From assembly GCA_023387985.1 (NCBI GenBank), contig JAEWHC010000006.1, positions 1-64,000 of the forward strand: a stretch of 64,000 nucleotides of DNA, written 5' to 3'. Below, one piece after another: positions 16,298 through 23,542 of this stretch (position 1 is the first letter of the stretch; every line of letters starts with the position of its first letter). The position numbers and the translations under genes are program-made. The notes under the pieces are model-generated. The model searched no databases. It was not told where the DNA came from and saw only the letters and a program-made list of their open reading frames with translations. The DNA comes from Bacteroidota bacterium (lineage in GTDB: Bacteria > Bacteroidota > Bacteroidia > Chitinophagales > Chitinophagaceae).

Positions 16298-16825
16298 TCA
16301 TGCATTGAGTTCTCCTTTTTCCTTTGTAATTTGAACGGATTTACCGGTAATGGCCGCGAAAGACATTTTGAGCAACTGCAGCATCTTTCCGTCTTTGGCA
16401 GACCAGTAAAAGGTTTGGGAAGGCTTTACTTCGATTACCGTTGCAGAAGGGTCGTCCGGACCATTGAACCATGCGCCGGCGCGGTCAGACCAGTAACGCT
16501 CTATCGTGGAGGTATCATTGTGCACCACGGCATGTCCGAAAATGCTGAGATAATCCTGTTTACCCGGGTTTTGAAAATAAAGACTTACCCGGTCATCCAC
16601 ATTGATGTTGAGATTTCTTTCCGAATCGCCTTTCGACAAAAAATACAGGGAAGCATTGTCGCCAACCTTTTGCACATACATGGGTGAGGCAGTCTGGGGA
16701 ATATGGTCGAGTGCCGTCAGCATGAGGCATGATTTTGCCGATCTGACAATCGCTTTCAATTTCTTCAACGCTTCTTTTCCTTCGAGGTCATGAGTTACCA
16801 GGTTTTCGTCAAGTTTCGTATGCAT
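16298..16825 (-). CDS. Pyridoxamine 5'-phosphate oxidase-fold protein (general stress 26-like)
   Basis: This 175-residue protein belongs to the split-barrel FMN-binding superfamily. Visible signatures are SCLMLTALDHIPQTASPMYVQKV, the strand DNASLYFLSKGDSERNLNINVDDRVSLYFQNP, and QDYLSIFGHAVVHND followed by RYWSDRAGAWF. Members of this subgroup are cytosolic flavin- or F420-type binding proteins induced by general stress in other bacteria; the substrate is unknown. The ATG at 16823-16825 (MHTKLDENLV) was chosen over an upstream frame extension that adds a non-conserved basic stretch. No operon partner is apparent. Confidence 0.8.
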   Translation of the reverse strand: MHTKLDENLVTHDLEGKEALKKLKAIVRSAKSCLMLTALDHIPQTASPMYVQKVGDNASLYFLSKGDSERNLNINVDDRVSLYFQNPGKQDYLSIFGHAVVHNDTSTIERYWSDRAGAWFNGPDDPSATVIEVKPSQTFYWSAKDGKMLQLLKMSFAAITGKSVQITKEKGELNA

Positions 16826-17054
16826 ATAAGAGCGCTTTTTGGTGATCAGATACAGGTTTTTCGGCAAGTTTTATACCAGGCTGGAAGCGGATTCGTTAAT
16901 GTTCCATCCTGGTGCGGTTGGTTAGGCGCTTTGCCCATTGGAGGAGCCCCCTGAATTTCGTTTTTTACATCTAACAGGATTTCAAAATACGAGCGACTCA
17001 ACCGAAAAGGAGGATAGAAACGGTTTGCAAGAGGGAGAAAGGTATGGAGAGCGC

Positions 17055-19139
17055 TCACGAATGGGAAGTGGAGTTCAGCTTGATCAGCTCTTCCTGGTAA
17101 AGCAGCAGGTTTTTTTTGCGGAAATGATAGGCCTGTTCAAAATATTTGGGGAAATGGTTGAGTATAAAGAATAAAGTTTGAACATTGGCTTCATCATAAG
17201 CACCCGCCACAAAATAATGCAGTTTATCAGCCAGGTATGATTGAAAAATGCCAAATGCCTCCGCATCCATTTCAGTAGTGAAAAAAGGGTCATTCATCAG
17301 GCCGGACAAGGTCTCCCTGAAGATTGCTTCCGCATCTTCCGCCTGGGCGAAACCGGCTTCAATAATGTGGTTGGGCGTTGGTTGTGAAACAAACTGCACC
17401 CGTTGCAGCAATTCCGCATATTCCGCCCAATACCTGCCGGAGTGGTTTTGATAAGCGAAGAGATCCTGGTAAAGCGCTTTCAGCAAAGGTTCGCGGCCTG
17501 CCCGCTTTTCAGCATCTGTAAAATAACGGTAGATCTCCTCATCATTTTGCTGTATCCGCAATTCCATTTCTTCCAGCGCGGGTTTTAATAGTTCCGCCAA
17601 TGCGGCAGCTTCATGGCTTTGAAATTTCCGGCCATCATAGTCAAAGCTTTTTACGTTCACCTCTTTTGTCGCAATCTGGCCAAGCAATTCGATATCAAAT
17701 TTTAACCCGATCGCCGCATAGACCAAATCCGTTTTTTCATTGGAAAACAACTGGGCAAGCGAAAGGGTTGAATGGTATTTTTCAACCAGTTCCGGATAAA
17801 AGGCATTGGGATTTTTATCATCATAGTAACTGTTGTAGCATTCCGGCAATTGCAATGCATTCACATGGGAAATAAAGGCGGGGCCAAATTCTCCGGCCGT
17901 CATCAAAGTGGTGGGCCCCGGGTATTCCACGCGGGAAAATATGGCGGATGTCTGCCTTTCCTGCAGTTGTTCCGGGTTGGATAAGATTGAGTTTGCCGGT
18001 CTTTTGTCCTCATGGGTTGATGGGATGTTCAGCGCCTCCAGACGGCCTACCCTTTCACCGAGACCGGGATGCGAAGCCCACTGGTTTTCCACCACCATTT
18101 TGGATTTATTGTACCGGTTGATTTGTTCGAGATCTACCACAGGAAAATGATTCTCAAAAGCATAATTGTTTTTGTTGGCGATATGGTTCATCACAAACCG
18201 GTGATTCAGAAATAAATTCTGGCTTACCAGGTTCTCCCCTTTTTTGGCATTGAAGAAATCAATCACCTTACCAAAAGAAAAATCCGAAAGATCGGTACGC
18301 AGCAAAGCGTTTTTCAGGGGCGCGCTACCGGTTATCCTTGCCGCGATCTCATCCGCCTGGAATTCCATTTCCCGCGCCAACCCGAAATACCGTTTATTCA
18401 CGATGGCAAACAAACGGGCCAATACCCACTGGATACCCCGGATTACCCGGATATTGAGCTCCACCGTCCAGGACAATAAGGAATTCCAGCGGGTCAGCCT
18501 CCTGCTCCAATCCTCAAATCCGGCATTGTCATTCACCAGGTTGAAAATAACCTGGTTCACATAATAAACATAACTGCCTACTTTCATGGTCTGCTGCGAA
18601 AAATGGCCGAATTCGTGGGCGATTACGCCTTTCAGTTCCGTAACGGTTGTGGTATTGATGAGGCCCAAGCCGATTTGCAGATTTTTACGAACGGGCAGCA
18701 GCATGCTCCAGAAACTGGAATCGTAAAACACCGCAGCTTCCACAAAATTGGAAAAATAAACCCGTTTGGGTGGCCGTGTGCCCACTTCTTTGGCTGTTGA
18801 ATGAATGAGGGCAAAAAGCCGGGGTTCATCTGTTTCCATCACCTCACTCAGGTGTGACCTGTCTGCCTTGTGTTTTCCCAATACGAACTTGAGTAAAAAC
18901 ACGAAAATCATCAATCCGAAAACCGCGAGGCTGAGACCAACCAACATCGAAAAAATATTGAAATCCGCTGACACAAGCCGCGCTGCTGCCAGCAGGCATA
19001 CGGCCCCGAGTGCTAGGGCAGCAAGAAGCATAGTAACATAAGCCACAATAAACAAGATGACCCCGGCGATGGCTTTGCGGGCCTGCCGCCTGAATGCAGT
19101 GGATATGATGATCTTGCCAGGCATTGTTTTATTTGTCAT
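17055..19139 (-). CDS. M48 family membrane metalloprotease
   Basis: This 694-residue HtpX/Ste24-type zinc protease has two N-terminal membrane helices (after RRQARKAIAG). The active site HEFGH is at residues 175-179 in LKGVIAHEFGHFSQQ, and the third ligand lies in REMEFQADEIAAR. Members degrade misfolded membrane proteins. A C-terminal region of about 300 residues (LPECYNSYYDDKNPNAFYPE onward) is longer than in HtpX and has no recognised domain. The frame stays open into the upstream gene, but ATG 19137-19139 (MTNKTMPGKI) follows the acyltransferase stop by 35 bases, which implies one operon. Confidence 0.88.
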   Translation of the reverse strand: MTNKTMPGKIIISTAFRRQARKAIAGVILFIVAYVTMLLAALALGAVCLLAAARLVSADFNIFSMLVGLSLAVFGLMIFVFLLKFVLGKHKADRSHLSEVMETDEPRLFALIHSTAKEVGTRPPKRVYFSNFVEAAVFYDSSFWSMLLPVRKNLQIGLGLINTTTVTELKGVIAHEFGHFSQQTMKVGSYVYYVNQVIFNLVNDNAGFEDWSRRLTRWNSLLSWTVELNIRVIRGIQWVLARLFAIVNKRYFGLAREMEFQADEIAARITGSAPLKNALLRTDLSDFSFGKVIDFFNAKKGENLVSQNLFLNHRFVMNHIANKNNYAFENHFPVVDLEQINRYNKSKMVVENQWASHPGLGERVGRLEALNIPSTHEDKRPANSILSNPEQLQERQTSAIFSRVEYPGPTTLMTAGEFGPAFISHVNALQLPECYNSYYDDKNPNAFYPELVEKYHSTLSLAQLFSNEKTDLVYAAIGLKFDIELLGQIATKEVNVKSFDYDGRKFQSHEAAALAELLKPALEEMELRIQQNDEEIYRYFTDAEKRAGREPLLKALYQDLFAYQNHSGRYWAEYAELLQRVQFVSQPTPNHIIEAGFAQAEDAEAIFRETLSGLMNDPFFTTEMDAEAFGIFQSYLADKLHYFVAGAYDEANVQTLFFILNHFPKYFEQAYHFRKKNLLLYQEELIKLNSTSHS

Positions 19140-19174
19140 GCTTATTCCCTTACAGAATCTGGTAAAGCCGGTTT

Positions 19175-20104
19175 TTAGCGGCGGATGAAATGTGACAGTT
19201 TCAACAGGAAAGGCAATGCCAGGATTGTAGCAACCGCAAATAACCAGGATTGGGTAAAAATAAACATTATCCCGCCACACAGCAGCCAGAAGAATGGCAA
19301 TACAAACATAAGCAAGGTAAACAGTATGCTGTGGTAATGAACTTTCTTTTTGTTGATGTGGTTGGCAATCACAGCCCCCAATGTATATACCGGCCAATGA
19401 ATGAGCAATCCGGCCAGAGCCGGAATAAACAGGAGTACCTTTAAAAAACCGGGAATCCTGTTCAGCGTGATCTTTCTGCCCCCATGCAGTTTCTGCAATC
19501 GGACCGTTGTTTCTTTATTGATCTCATTCAGCGTGCGGGTCGAATCCACATTGGTGGCGATTTCATTCCCAAAAGGTTCACCAAACCTGACATTTACAGA
19601 CAATCCAAAACTGCGGAAACCCGAATATTCCAGCCAAACCGGAAGAATTCTTGCGGGAATATTATGCCGCCAACTGCTTTGAACCATGCGCGGTCCGCCC
19701 TTTTTCAGCGGCAGTTGCAATTCGGTTTGATTCGCACAAAACCCTTCCACAAAAATGAGCAGGAGCCCATTGTTTTTAAGTACTTCCACCCCTTTATCGA
19801 AAGACCGGTCATTCATGCTGAGCTTTGCCTTGCCATCGCGAATTCGGTAAATGGGGATCATATTCAGTTTTTCCAGGAATTTTCTTACCGGTTTTAAGCG
19901 GAATACATCACCACGTGCCATAAAATGGATTGGTTCGTCCATAAAACCGCCCACAATCAGTGCATCAAGTAAAGAGTTGGGGTGATTGACGGCAAGCAAC
20001 AACGGGCCTTTTTCACCACGCCTTTCCGGGTTTTCGATGCGCAATTGACGGACAAAACACCAGAACTGGAGCCGGAACAATATTTTCAGGAAATGATAGA
20101 TCAT
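19175..20104 (-). CDS. PlsC-type lysophospholipid acyltransferase
   Basis: This 309-residue protein carries the glycerophosphate acyltransferase fold near the N-terminus. The catalytic block AVNHPNSLLDALIVGGF has His41 and Asp47 (an H-x5-D spacing, as in the NHPNSLLD subfamily). The second block is PVRKFLEKLNMIPIYRIRDG, and FVEGFCAN takes the place of the EGTRS block. Two or three C-terminal helices (LLFIPALAGLLIHWPVYTLG, TLLMFVLPFFWLLCGGIMF) anchor it to the membrane. It probably transfers an acyl chain to a lysophospholipid or lyso-ornithine lipid. It is first in a two-gene operon with the M48 protease. Confidence 0.85.
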   Translation of the reverse strand: MIYHFLKILFRLQFWCFVRQLRIENPERRGEKGPLLLAVNHPNSLLDALIVGGFMDEPIHFMARGDVFRLKPVRKFLEKLNMIPIYRIRDGKAKLSMNDRSFDKGVEVLKNNGLLLIFVEGFCANQTELQLPLKKGGPRMVQSSWRHNIPARILPVWLEYSGFRSFGLSVNVRFGEPFGNEIATNVDSTRTLNEINKETTVRLQKLHGGRKITLNRIPGFLKVLLFIPALAGLLIHWPVYTLGAVIANHINKKKVHYHSILFTLLMFVLPFFWLLCGGIMFIFTQSWLFAVATILALPFLLKLSHFIRR

Positions 20105-20829
20105 ATGGATTAGCGGGTGAAGGGTCGGCTGTTAAGGCCGGCATGGGATAAAAGTATCTGTTTTTTTAAAATGATTGAGATTAAAAAAAGGCGTTTTCGG
20201 CAACGAAATCATGATTTCACGCGGAGTGGCAGCGTGCCCAATGCGTCGGCCGAAATGATTGGTCGACCTAAAAGGCGAATCTACGCGGGACCGTTGGACA
20301 AGATGCAGCGTGGGTTGAAACCGAAGGTTTCACACCACAAAAAAAGAACCCCGTCTGAAAAAACGAGGTCCTCACAAAAAAAGAACAAGCAATCGTAAGT
20401 TCATTAACGTGAAGGCGTTGAGTCAGCCACCTTCCGAAGTTTTTGCGGGTAGTATAGGCCCTGTTTTATAATAAGATCTACAATCAGTATCGCTGGAACC
20501 ATGTGCAATGTTATCACAATTAATATTTTTGAATAATGAAATGGCGTCCCTCGTATTGAATGTTTTCCACCAGAATTTGAATGACCTTAATAATTGACTA
20601 AGGATCAGTACCTGTTGTTGAACAATTCCAATATTTTATCCGGATTGCTTGAATTAATAATAAATTTTAATAGTGTACGCTATACACTTTTAAAAATAAA
20701 GAAGCCATCTTGCTTTACACTGGTGCGCAACGGCGAATAAAAAGATTACGGTTGATCTTTACTATGAAAATACCATCGTCTCCCGATCAGGTATCATCAG
20801 TATGGGGGCATATACCAGGCCAGCGATGC
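20105..20829. other. 725-bp gap without a supported gene
   Basis: The left part (20230-20340) is fairly GC-rich, the right part (20400-20830) AT-rich. A lysine/arginine-rich GTG-started frame at 20117-20398 has no recognisable features. A minus-strand terminator lies at 20339-20369. A hairpin AGTGTA/TACACT is at 20672-20688. The space between 20377 and 20829 could be a long 3' untranslated region of the nadC operon or hide a small RNA. Confidence 0.4.
20339..20369 (-). terminator. Minus-strand hairpin terminator
   Basis: Read leftward, ACCTCGT (20369-20363) pairs with ACGGGGT (20354-20348), seven pairs including one G-U. A T-rich run follows (seven T at 20345-20339). It would end leftward transcripts from the nadC operon, about 450 bases after the last stop codon at 20830. 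Confidence 0.5.
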
Positions 20830-21069
20830 TTACTGCAACATGCCCACATGCTTTAAGATCACATAAAAATAAAATGCCGAAGAGGCGAAAATAAACAGGG
20901 CGGATAACCCGAAAATAAACAAGAGCTTTCCCCGTCGCCTGAGGCGTTCAATACCGGATTGCAATCCCTTGCGCCATTCCATCAAACCGTAGATCATCAT
21001 GATGGCTGCCGGAACGGTCATGGTTTGCACAAAAGTGAACATGGCGGTATAAACGTTCAGTAACCACAT
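20830..21069 (-). CDS. Small two-helix membrane protein
   Basis: This 79-residue protein of unknown family has a helix at about residues 9-28 (MFTFVQTMTVPAAIMMIYGL), a basic loop (RKGLQSGIERLRRRGK), and a second helix (LLFIFGLSALFIFASSAFYFYVIL). The positively charged loop predicts that it faces the cytoplasm. The start codon abuts the stop of the SUI1-family gene with no gap, so it is almost certainly translated in the same operon (nadC, SUI1, this gene). No function can be assigned. Confidence 0.7.
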   Translation of the reverse strand: MWLLNVYTAMFTFVQTMTVPAAIMMIYGLMEWRKGLQSGIERLRRRGKLLFIFGLSALFIFASSAFYFYVILKHVGMLQ

Positions 21070-21414
21070 TCATCCCCCGGCTTTTTTGGTTTTGGTGTAT
21101 CCTTTTTTTTGAAGCCATGCCAGGATTTTGTCGCGGTGATCGCCCTGGATGAGGATTTCTCCATCTTTTACCGAACCTCCTGTACCGCAGGCTTGTTTGA
21201 GTTGCTTACCCAGATTATTCAGATCACTGTCGCTGCCAATAAACCCGGCTACAATGGAAACCGCTTTTCCTCCGCGGTGTTTGGTTTCAAACCACAACCG
21301 CAGATTCTGTTCTCCTGGTGCAATTGTTTCCTTTTCAGGTTGCTCTTCCGCGGAGCGGAAATCCGGGTCGGTACTGTAAACAATACCGGATGTAATGATC
21401 TTTTTCTTGGCCAT
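21070..21414 (-). CDS. SUI1/eIF1-family translation factor (YciH-like)
   Basis: This 114-residue cytosolic protein contains a complete SUI1 domain in its C-terminal two thirds: LRLWFETKHRGGKAVSIVAGF, LNNLGKQLKQACGTGGSVKDGEILIQGDHRDKILAWLQKKGY. The CGTGGSVKDGEI block is the most conserved part of the family. Bacterial YciH relatives resemble eIF1 and are proposed to tune initiation fidelity, but a role is not proven. The N-terminal 40 residues are acidic and probably flexible. It begins two bases after the nadC stop and ends directly before a small membrane protein. Confidence 0.9.
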   Translation of the reverse strand: MAKKKIITSGIVYSTDPDFRSAEEQPEKETIAPGEQNLRLWFETKHRGGKAVSIVAGFIGSDSDLNNLGKQLKQACGTGGSVKDGEILIQGDHRDKILAWLQKKGYTKTKKAGG

Positions 21415-21416
21415 GG

Positions 21417-22286
21417 TTAATCAATTTCAGCCTTCAGGCTCAGGTCGAGGCTGCGGGCCTGGTGAATGAGGGCGCCGCTGCTCACATAGTCCACTCCGGT
21501 GGCGGCATACGATTCGATGCTGTCCAGGTTGATGCCGCCGCTTGCTTCGGTTTCAAATTTACCGTCGATGATTTTGAGGGCATCAACAATCTCTTTCGGT
21601 TTAAAATTATCGAGCATAACCCGGAAGACTCTTCCCCCCGCGTGTTTAACCATTGCCTCCACATCATCGAGTGTACGGGTTTCCACCTCGATTTTCAGTC
21701 CGGGTTTTTGGGCCTGCACATAAGCCCATGCCTTATCCACTGCCTGAACAATGCCGCCGGCATAATCAATGTGGTTGTCTTTGAGCATGATCATATCAAA
21801 CAAGCCAAAGCGGTGATTGAACGCACCGCCAATGCGAACCGCTTCTTTTTCGAGGAGCCTGAAATTGGGCGTGGTTTTGCGGGTGTCCAATAGTTTGGTA
21901 TGGTAACCTTCCAGCTTTTTCGTGTATGCTTTAGTGAGCGTGGCAATACCACTCATGCGTTGCATGCAGTTCAGCACCAATCTTTCGCAGGTGAGAATCG
22001 TGTGGATTTTCGCATGCACCCGAAAAGCCACATCGCCAAACTGCATCGGTTCACCATCCTGCTTTTCAATGGTAAAATCCGCACCGGGTTCTACCTGCCG
22101 GAAAATCTTCTGCGCCACTTCCACGCCGGCCAAAATGCCATCCTGCTTGATCTTTAAAACAGCTCTTCCGTTTTTACTTGCCGGAATACTGCTCAGGGTA
22201 CTGTGATCGCCATCTCCAACATCTTCTTTCAGGGCTTCAATCACCAGGTGTTCGAGGCGGGCATCAAATTCTTCTGGGTTCATCAT
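21417..22286 (-). CDS. nadC: Nicotinate-nucleotide diphosphorylase (carboxylating)
   Basis: This 289-residue quinolinate phosphoribosyltransferase converts quinolinate and PRPP to nicotinate mononucleotide in de novo NAD synthesis. Visible blocks are EALKEDVGDGDHSTL, ERLVLNCMQRMSGIATLTKAY, LLDTRKTTPNFRLLEKEAVRIGGAFNHR, MLKDNHID, KIEVETRTLDD, FRVMLDNF and EASGGINLDSIESYAATGVDYVSSGALIH, which together cover the whole family. Two adjacent ATGs (22284-22286, 22281-22283) are possible starts. An exact -7 box lies only four bases upstream, so the message may be nearly leaderless. nadD and nadA are elsewhere in the window. Confidence 0.95.
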   Translation of the reverse strand: MMNPEEFDARLEHLVIEALKEDVGDGDHSTLSSIPASKNGRAVLKIKQDGILAGVEVAQKIFRQVEPGADFTIEKQDGEPMQFGDVAFRVHAKIHTILTCERLVLNCMQRMSGIATLTKAYTKKLEGYHTKLLDTRKTTPNFRLLEKEAVRIGGAFNHRFGLFDMIMLKDNHIDYAGGIVQAVDKAWAYVQAQKPGLKIEVETRTLDDVEAMVKHAGGRVFRVMLDNFKPKEIVDALKIIDGKFETEASGGINLDSIESYAATGVDYVSSGALIHQARSLDLSLKAEID

Positions 22287-22290
22287 AAAC

Positions 22291-22298
22291 CAAATATA
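22291..22298 (-). promoter_or_regulatory. -7 promoter box for the nadC operon
   Basis: The minus strand reads TATATTTG, an exact TAnnTTTG, ending four bases before the first ATG of nadC. No TTTG is found at the usual -33 spacing. If it is used, the transcript begins at or within a base or two of the start codon. Confidence 0.5.
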
Positions 22299-22479
22299 CC
22301 GCAATATACAAATGACCAGGTTTGATGATGTAATTCCAATTTGCAATTGCACGATGGTTGATGTATCGATCATGGAAATCAAACCCAATAATTATTTTAA
22401 ATAAATCTTTATGCTTATGTACTCAATGTTAACCATAACCCAAAGTTAGAAAGCGATATTTAGGAATACCTTTTGAAGA

Positions 22480-22487
22480 TATATTTG
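22480..22487 (+). promoter_or_regulatory. -7 promoter box for the small secreted protein operon
   Basis: TATATTTG is an exact TAnnTTTG box, 12 bases before the ATG at 22500 and 21 before the one at 22509. It supports these starts over the TTG at 22473, which would lie upstream of the transcript. Confidence 0.5.
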
Positions 22488-22499
22488 CCAACATTCACC

Positions 22500-22757
22500 A
22501 TGTTAAATATGAAACGAATTGCTTCAACAATTTTAGCTGTTATTTTTTTTTCAAGTGCTGCATTCGCACATGAGTACTGCAGAACTGAAACCCGCACAGC
22601 TTATGATGAAGATGGTAATATAGTTGCCCAGGCTAGCTGTAGGAGGTGTGATCCGGATGAGATTGTAGCTCGTATTGCAGCTGGCGTTTGTGCCGATGCC
22701 GGATTAAGAGCTATGTTGCCCAATCCCAATGAAGAGGATGCTCCTCCCAATCCATAA
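22500..22757 (+). CDS. Small Cys-containing secreted protein
   Basis: This protein of about 85 residues has a clear signal peptide (KRIASTILAVIFFSSAAFAH). The short mature part contains four cysteines (HEYCRTETR, ASCRRCDPDE, AGVCADAG) and an acidic proline-rich tail. No family is recognised. A disulfide-stabilised or metal-binding fold is possible. It lies eight bases before a GLPGLI-family gene and shares its orientation, which suggests co-transcription. The second ATG at 22509 is an equally good start; both follow the -7 box at 22480. Confidence 0.55.
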   Translation: MLNMKRIASTILAVIFFSSAAFAHEYCRTETRTAYDEDGNIVAQASCRRCDPDEIVARIAAGVCADAGLRAMLPNPNEEDAPPNP

Positions 22758-22765
22758 AAATCATT

Positions 22766-23542
22766 ATGCTGATGACAACGAAGGCTAGGATAACGCTTTG
22801 CATAATTATAATGAATTTGATGGCGATCAGTATGCTTCATGCCCAAGTTAAATCCTATTTGGTCGAATACGATGGATATCAATATGCCGGAGGAAACGAG
22901 TATAAAACAATTGATACACGGACTACCGTTTTGATTCAAGGGTCATTTTCCTATTCCTTTGATAGTAGCCTGCCTGTAACCAGGCCTTTTGCAGACTCCG
23001 GTAATATTTATGCAAAAATGACGAAGGCCCGCCAGGTATATAAGAACAGGGAAAGTAAGACGCTTGTTTTTGTCGGACGAAACCATTTAAATGAAACCAG
23101 GAATTATCCAATCAGCGATTCATTATTCGATATGAATTGGTATTTTACTTCCCAAAGAAAAACCATTGGGGAACTTCCTTGTCAAAAAGCGATTGCTTTA
23201 TGGCGGGGACGGGCCTACTCGGCCTGGTTTACAGAGGAAATTGCCATAGCAGAGGGTCCCTGGAAATTTGGCGGATTGCCCGGTTTGATTGTGGAATTAT
23301 ACGATGAGGAGCGCGATCTTTATTGGAAATTAAATTCATTTCGTGAATTTAAAAGCCCGGCCATAGAAATACCGCAAGCGGTGAAAACGTATGATGAAGT
23401 GGTGCGCGGATTTAAGCTCGAAGCCAATAGAAGGATTGAAGCCGCCGTCGCTTCCATGCGGGAAATTAACCCAGGCTGTAAAACATGTAATGATAATATC
23501 AATATCAAATTTCCGACAACTGAAAATTGGGCAGATCATTAA
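22766..23542 (+). CDS. GLPGLI family protein
   Basis: This 258-residue secreted protein has a signal peptide (IIIMNLMAISMLHAQ). It shows the family hallmark GLPGLI within EGPWKFGGLPGLIVELYD and the preceding EIAIAEGP block. The upstream half has the typical CQKAIALWRGRAYSAWFTEEI region. GLPGLI proteins occur in Bacteroidota and usually sit beside a large outer-membrane protein with an N-terminal carboxypeptidase-regulatory domain, as here. The function is unknown. The C-terminus has a CKTCN motif (GCKTCNDNINI). The end of this gene overlaps the proposed start of the next gene by 53 bases. Confidence 0.85.
   Translation: MLMTTKARITLCIIIMNLMAISMLHAQVKSYLVEYDGYQYAGGNEYKTIDTRTTVLIQGSFSYSFDSSLPVTRPFADSGNIYAKMTKARQVYKNRESKTLVFVGRNHLNETRNYPISDSLFDMNWYFTSQRKTIGELPCQKAIALWRGRAYSAWFTEEIAIAEGPWKFGGLPGLIVELYDEERDLYWKLNSFREFKSPAIEIPQAVKTYDEVVRGFKLEANRRIEAAVASMREINPGCKTCNDNINIKFPTTENWADH

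Noticed and set aside
20117..20398. 93-residue Lys/Arg-rich frame (GTG start)
   Set aside because: It contains the A-rich terminator sequence in its 3' end and has no family feature; the composition follows from poly-A runs.
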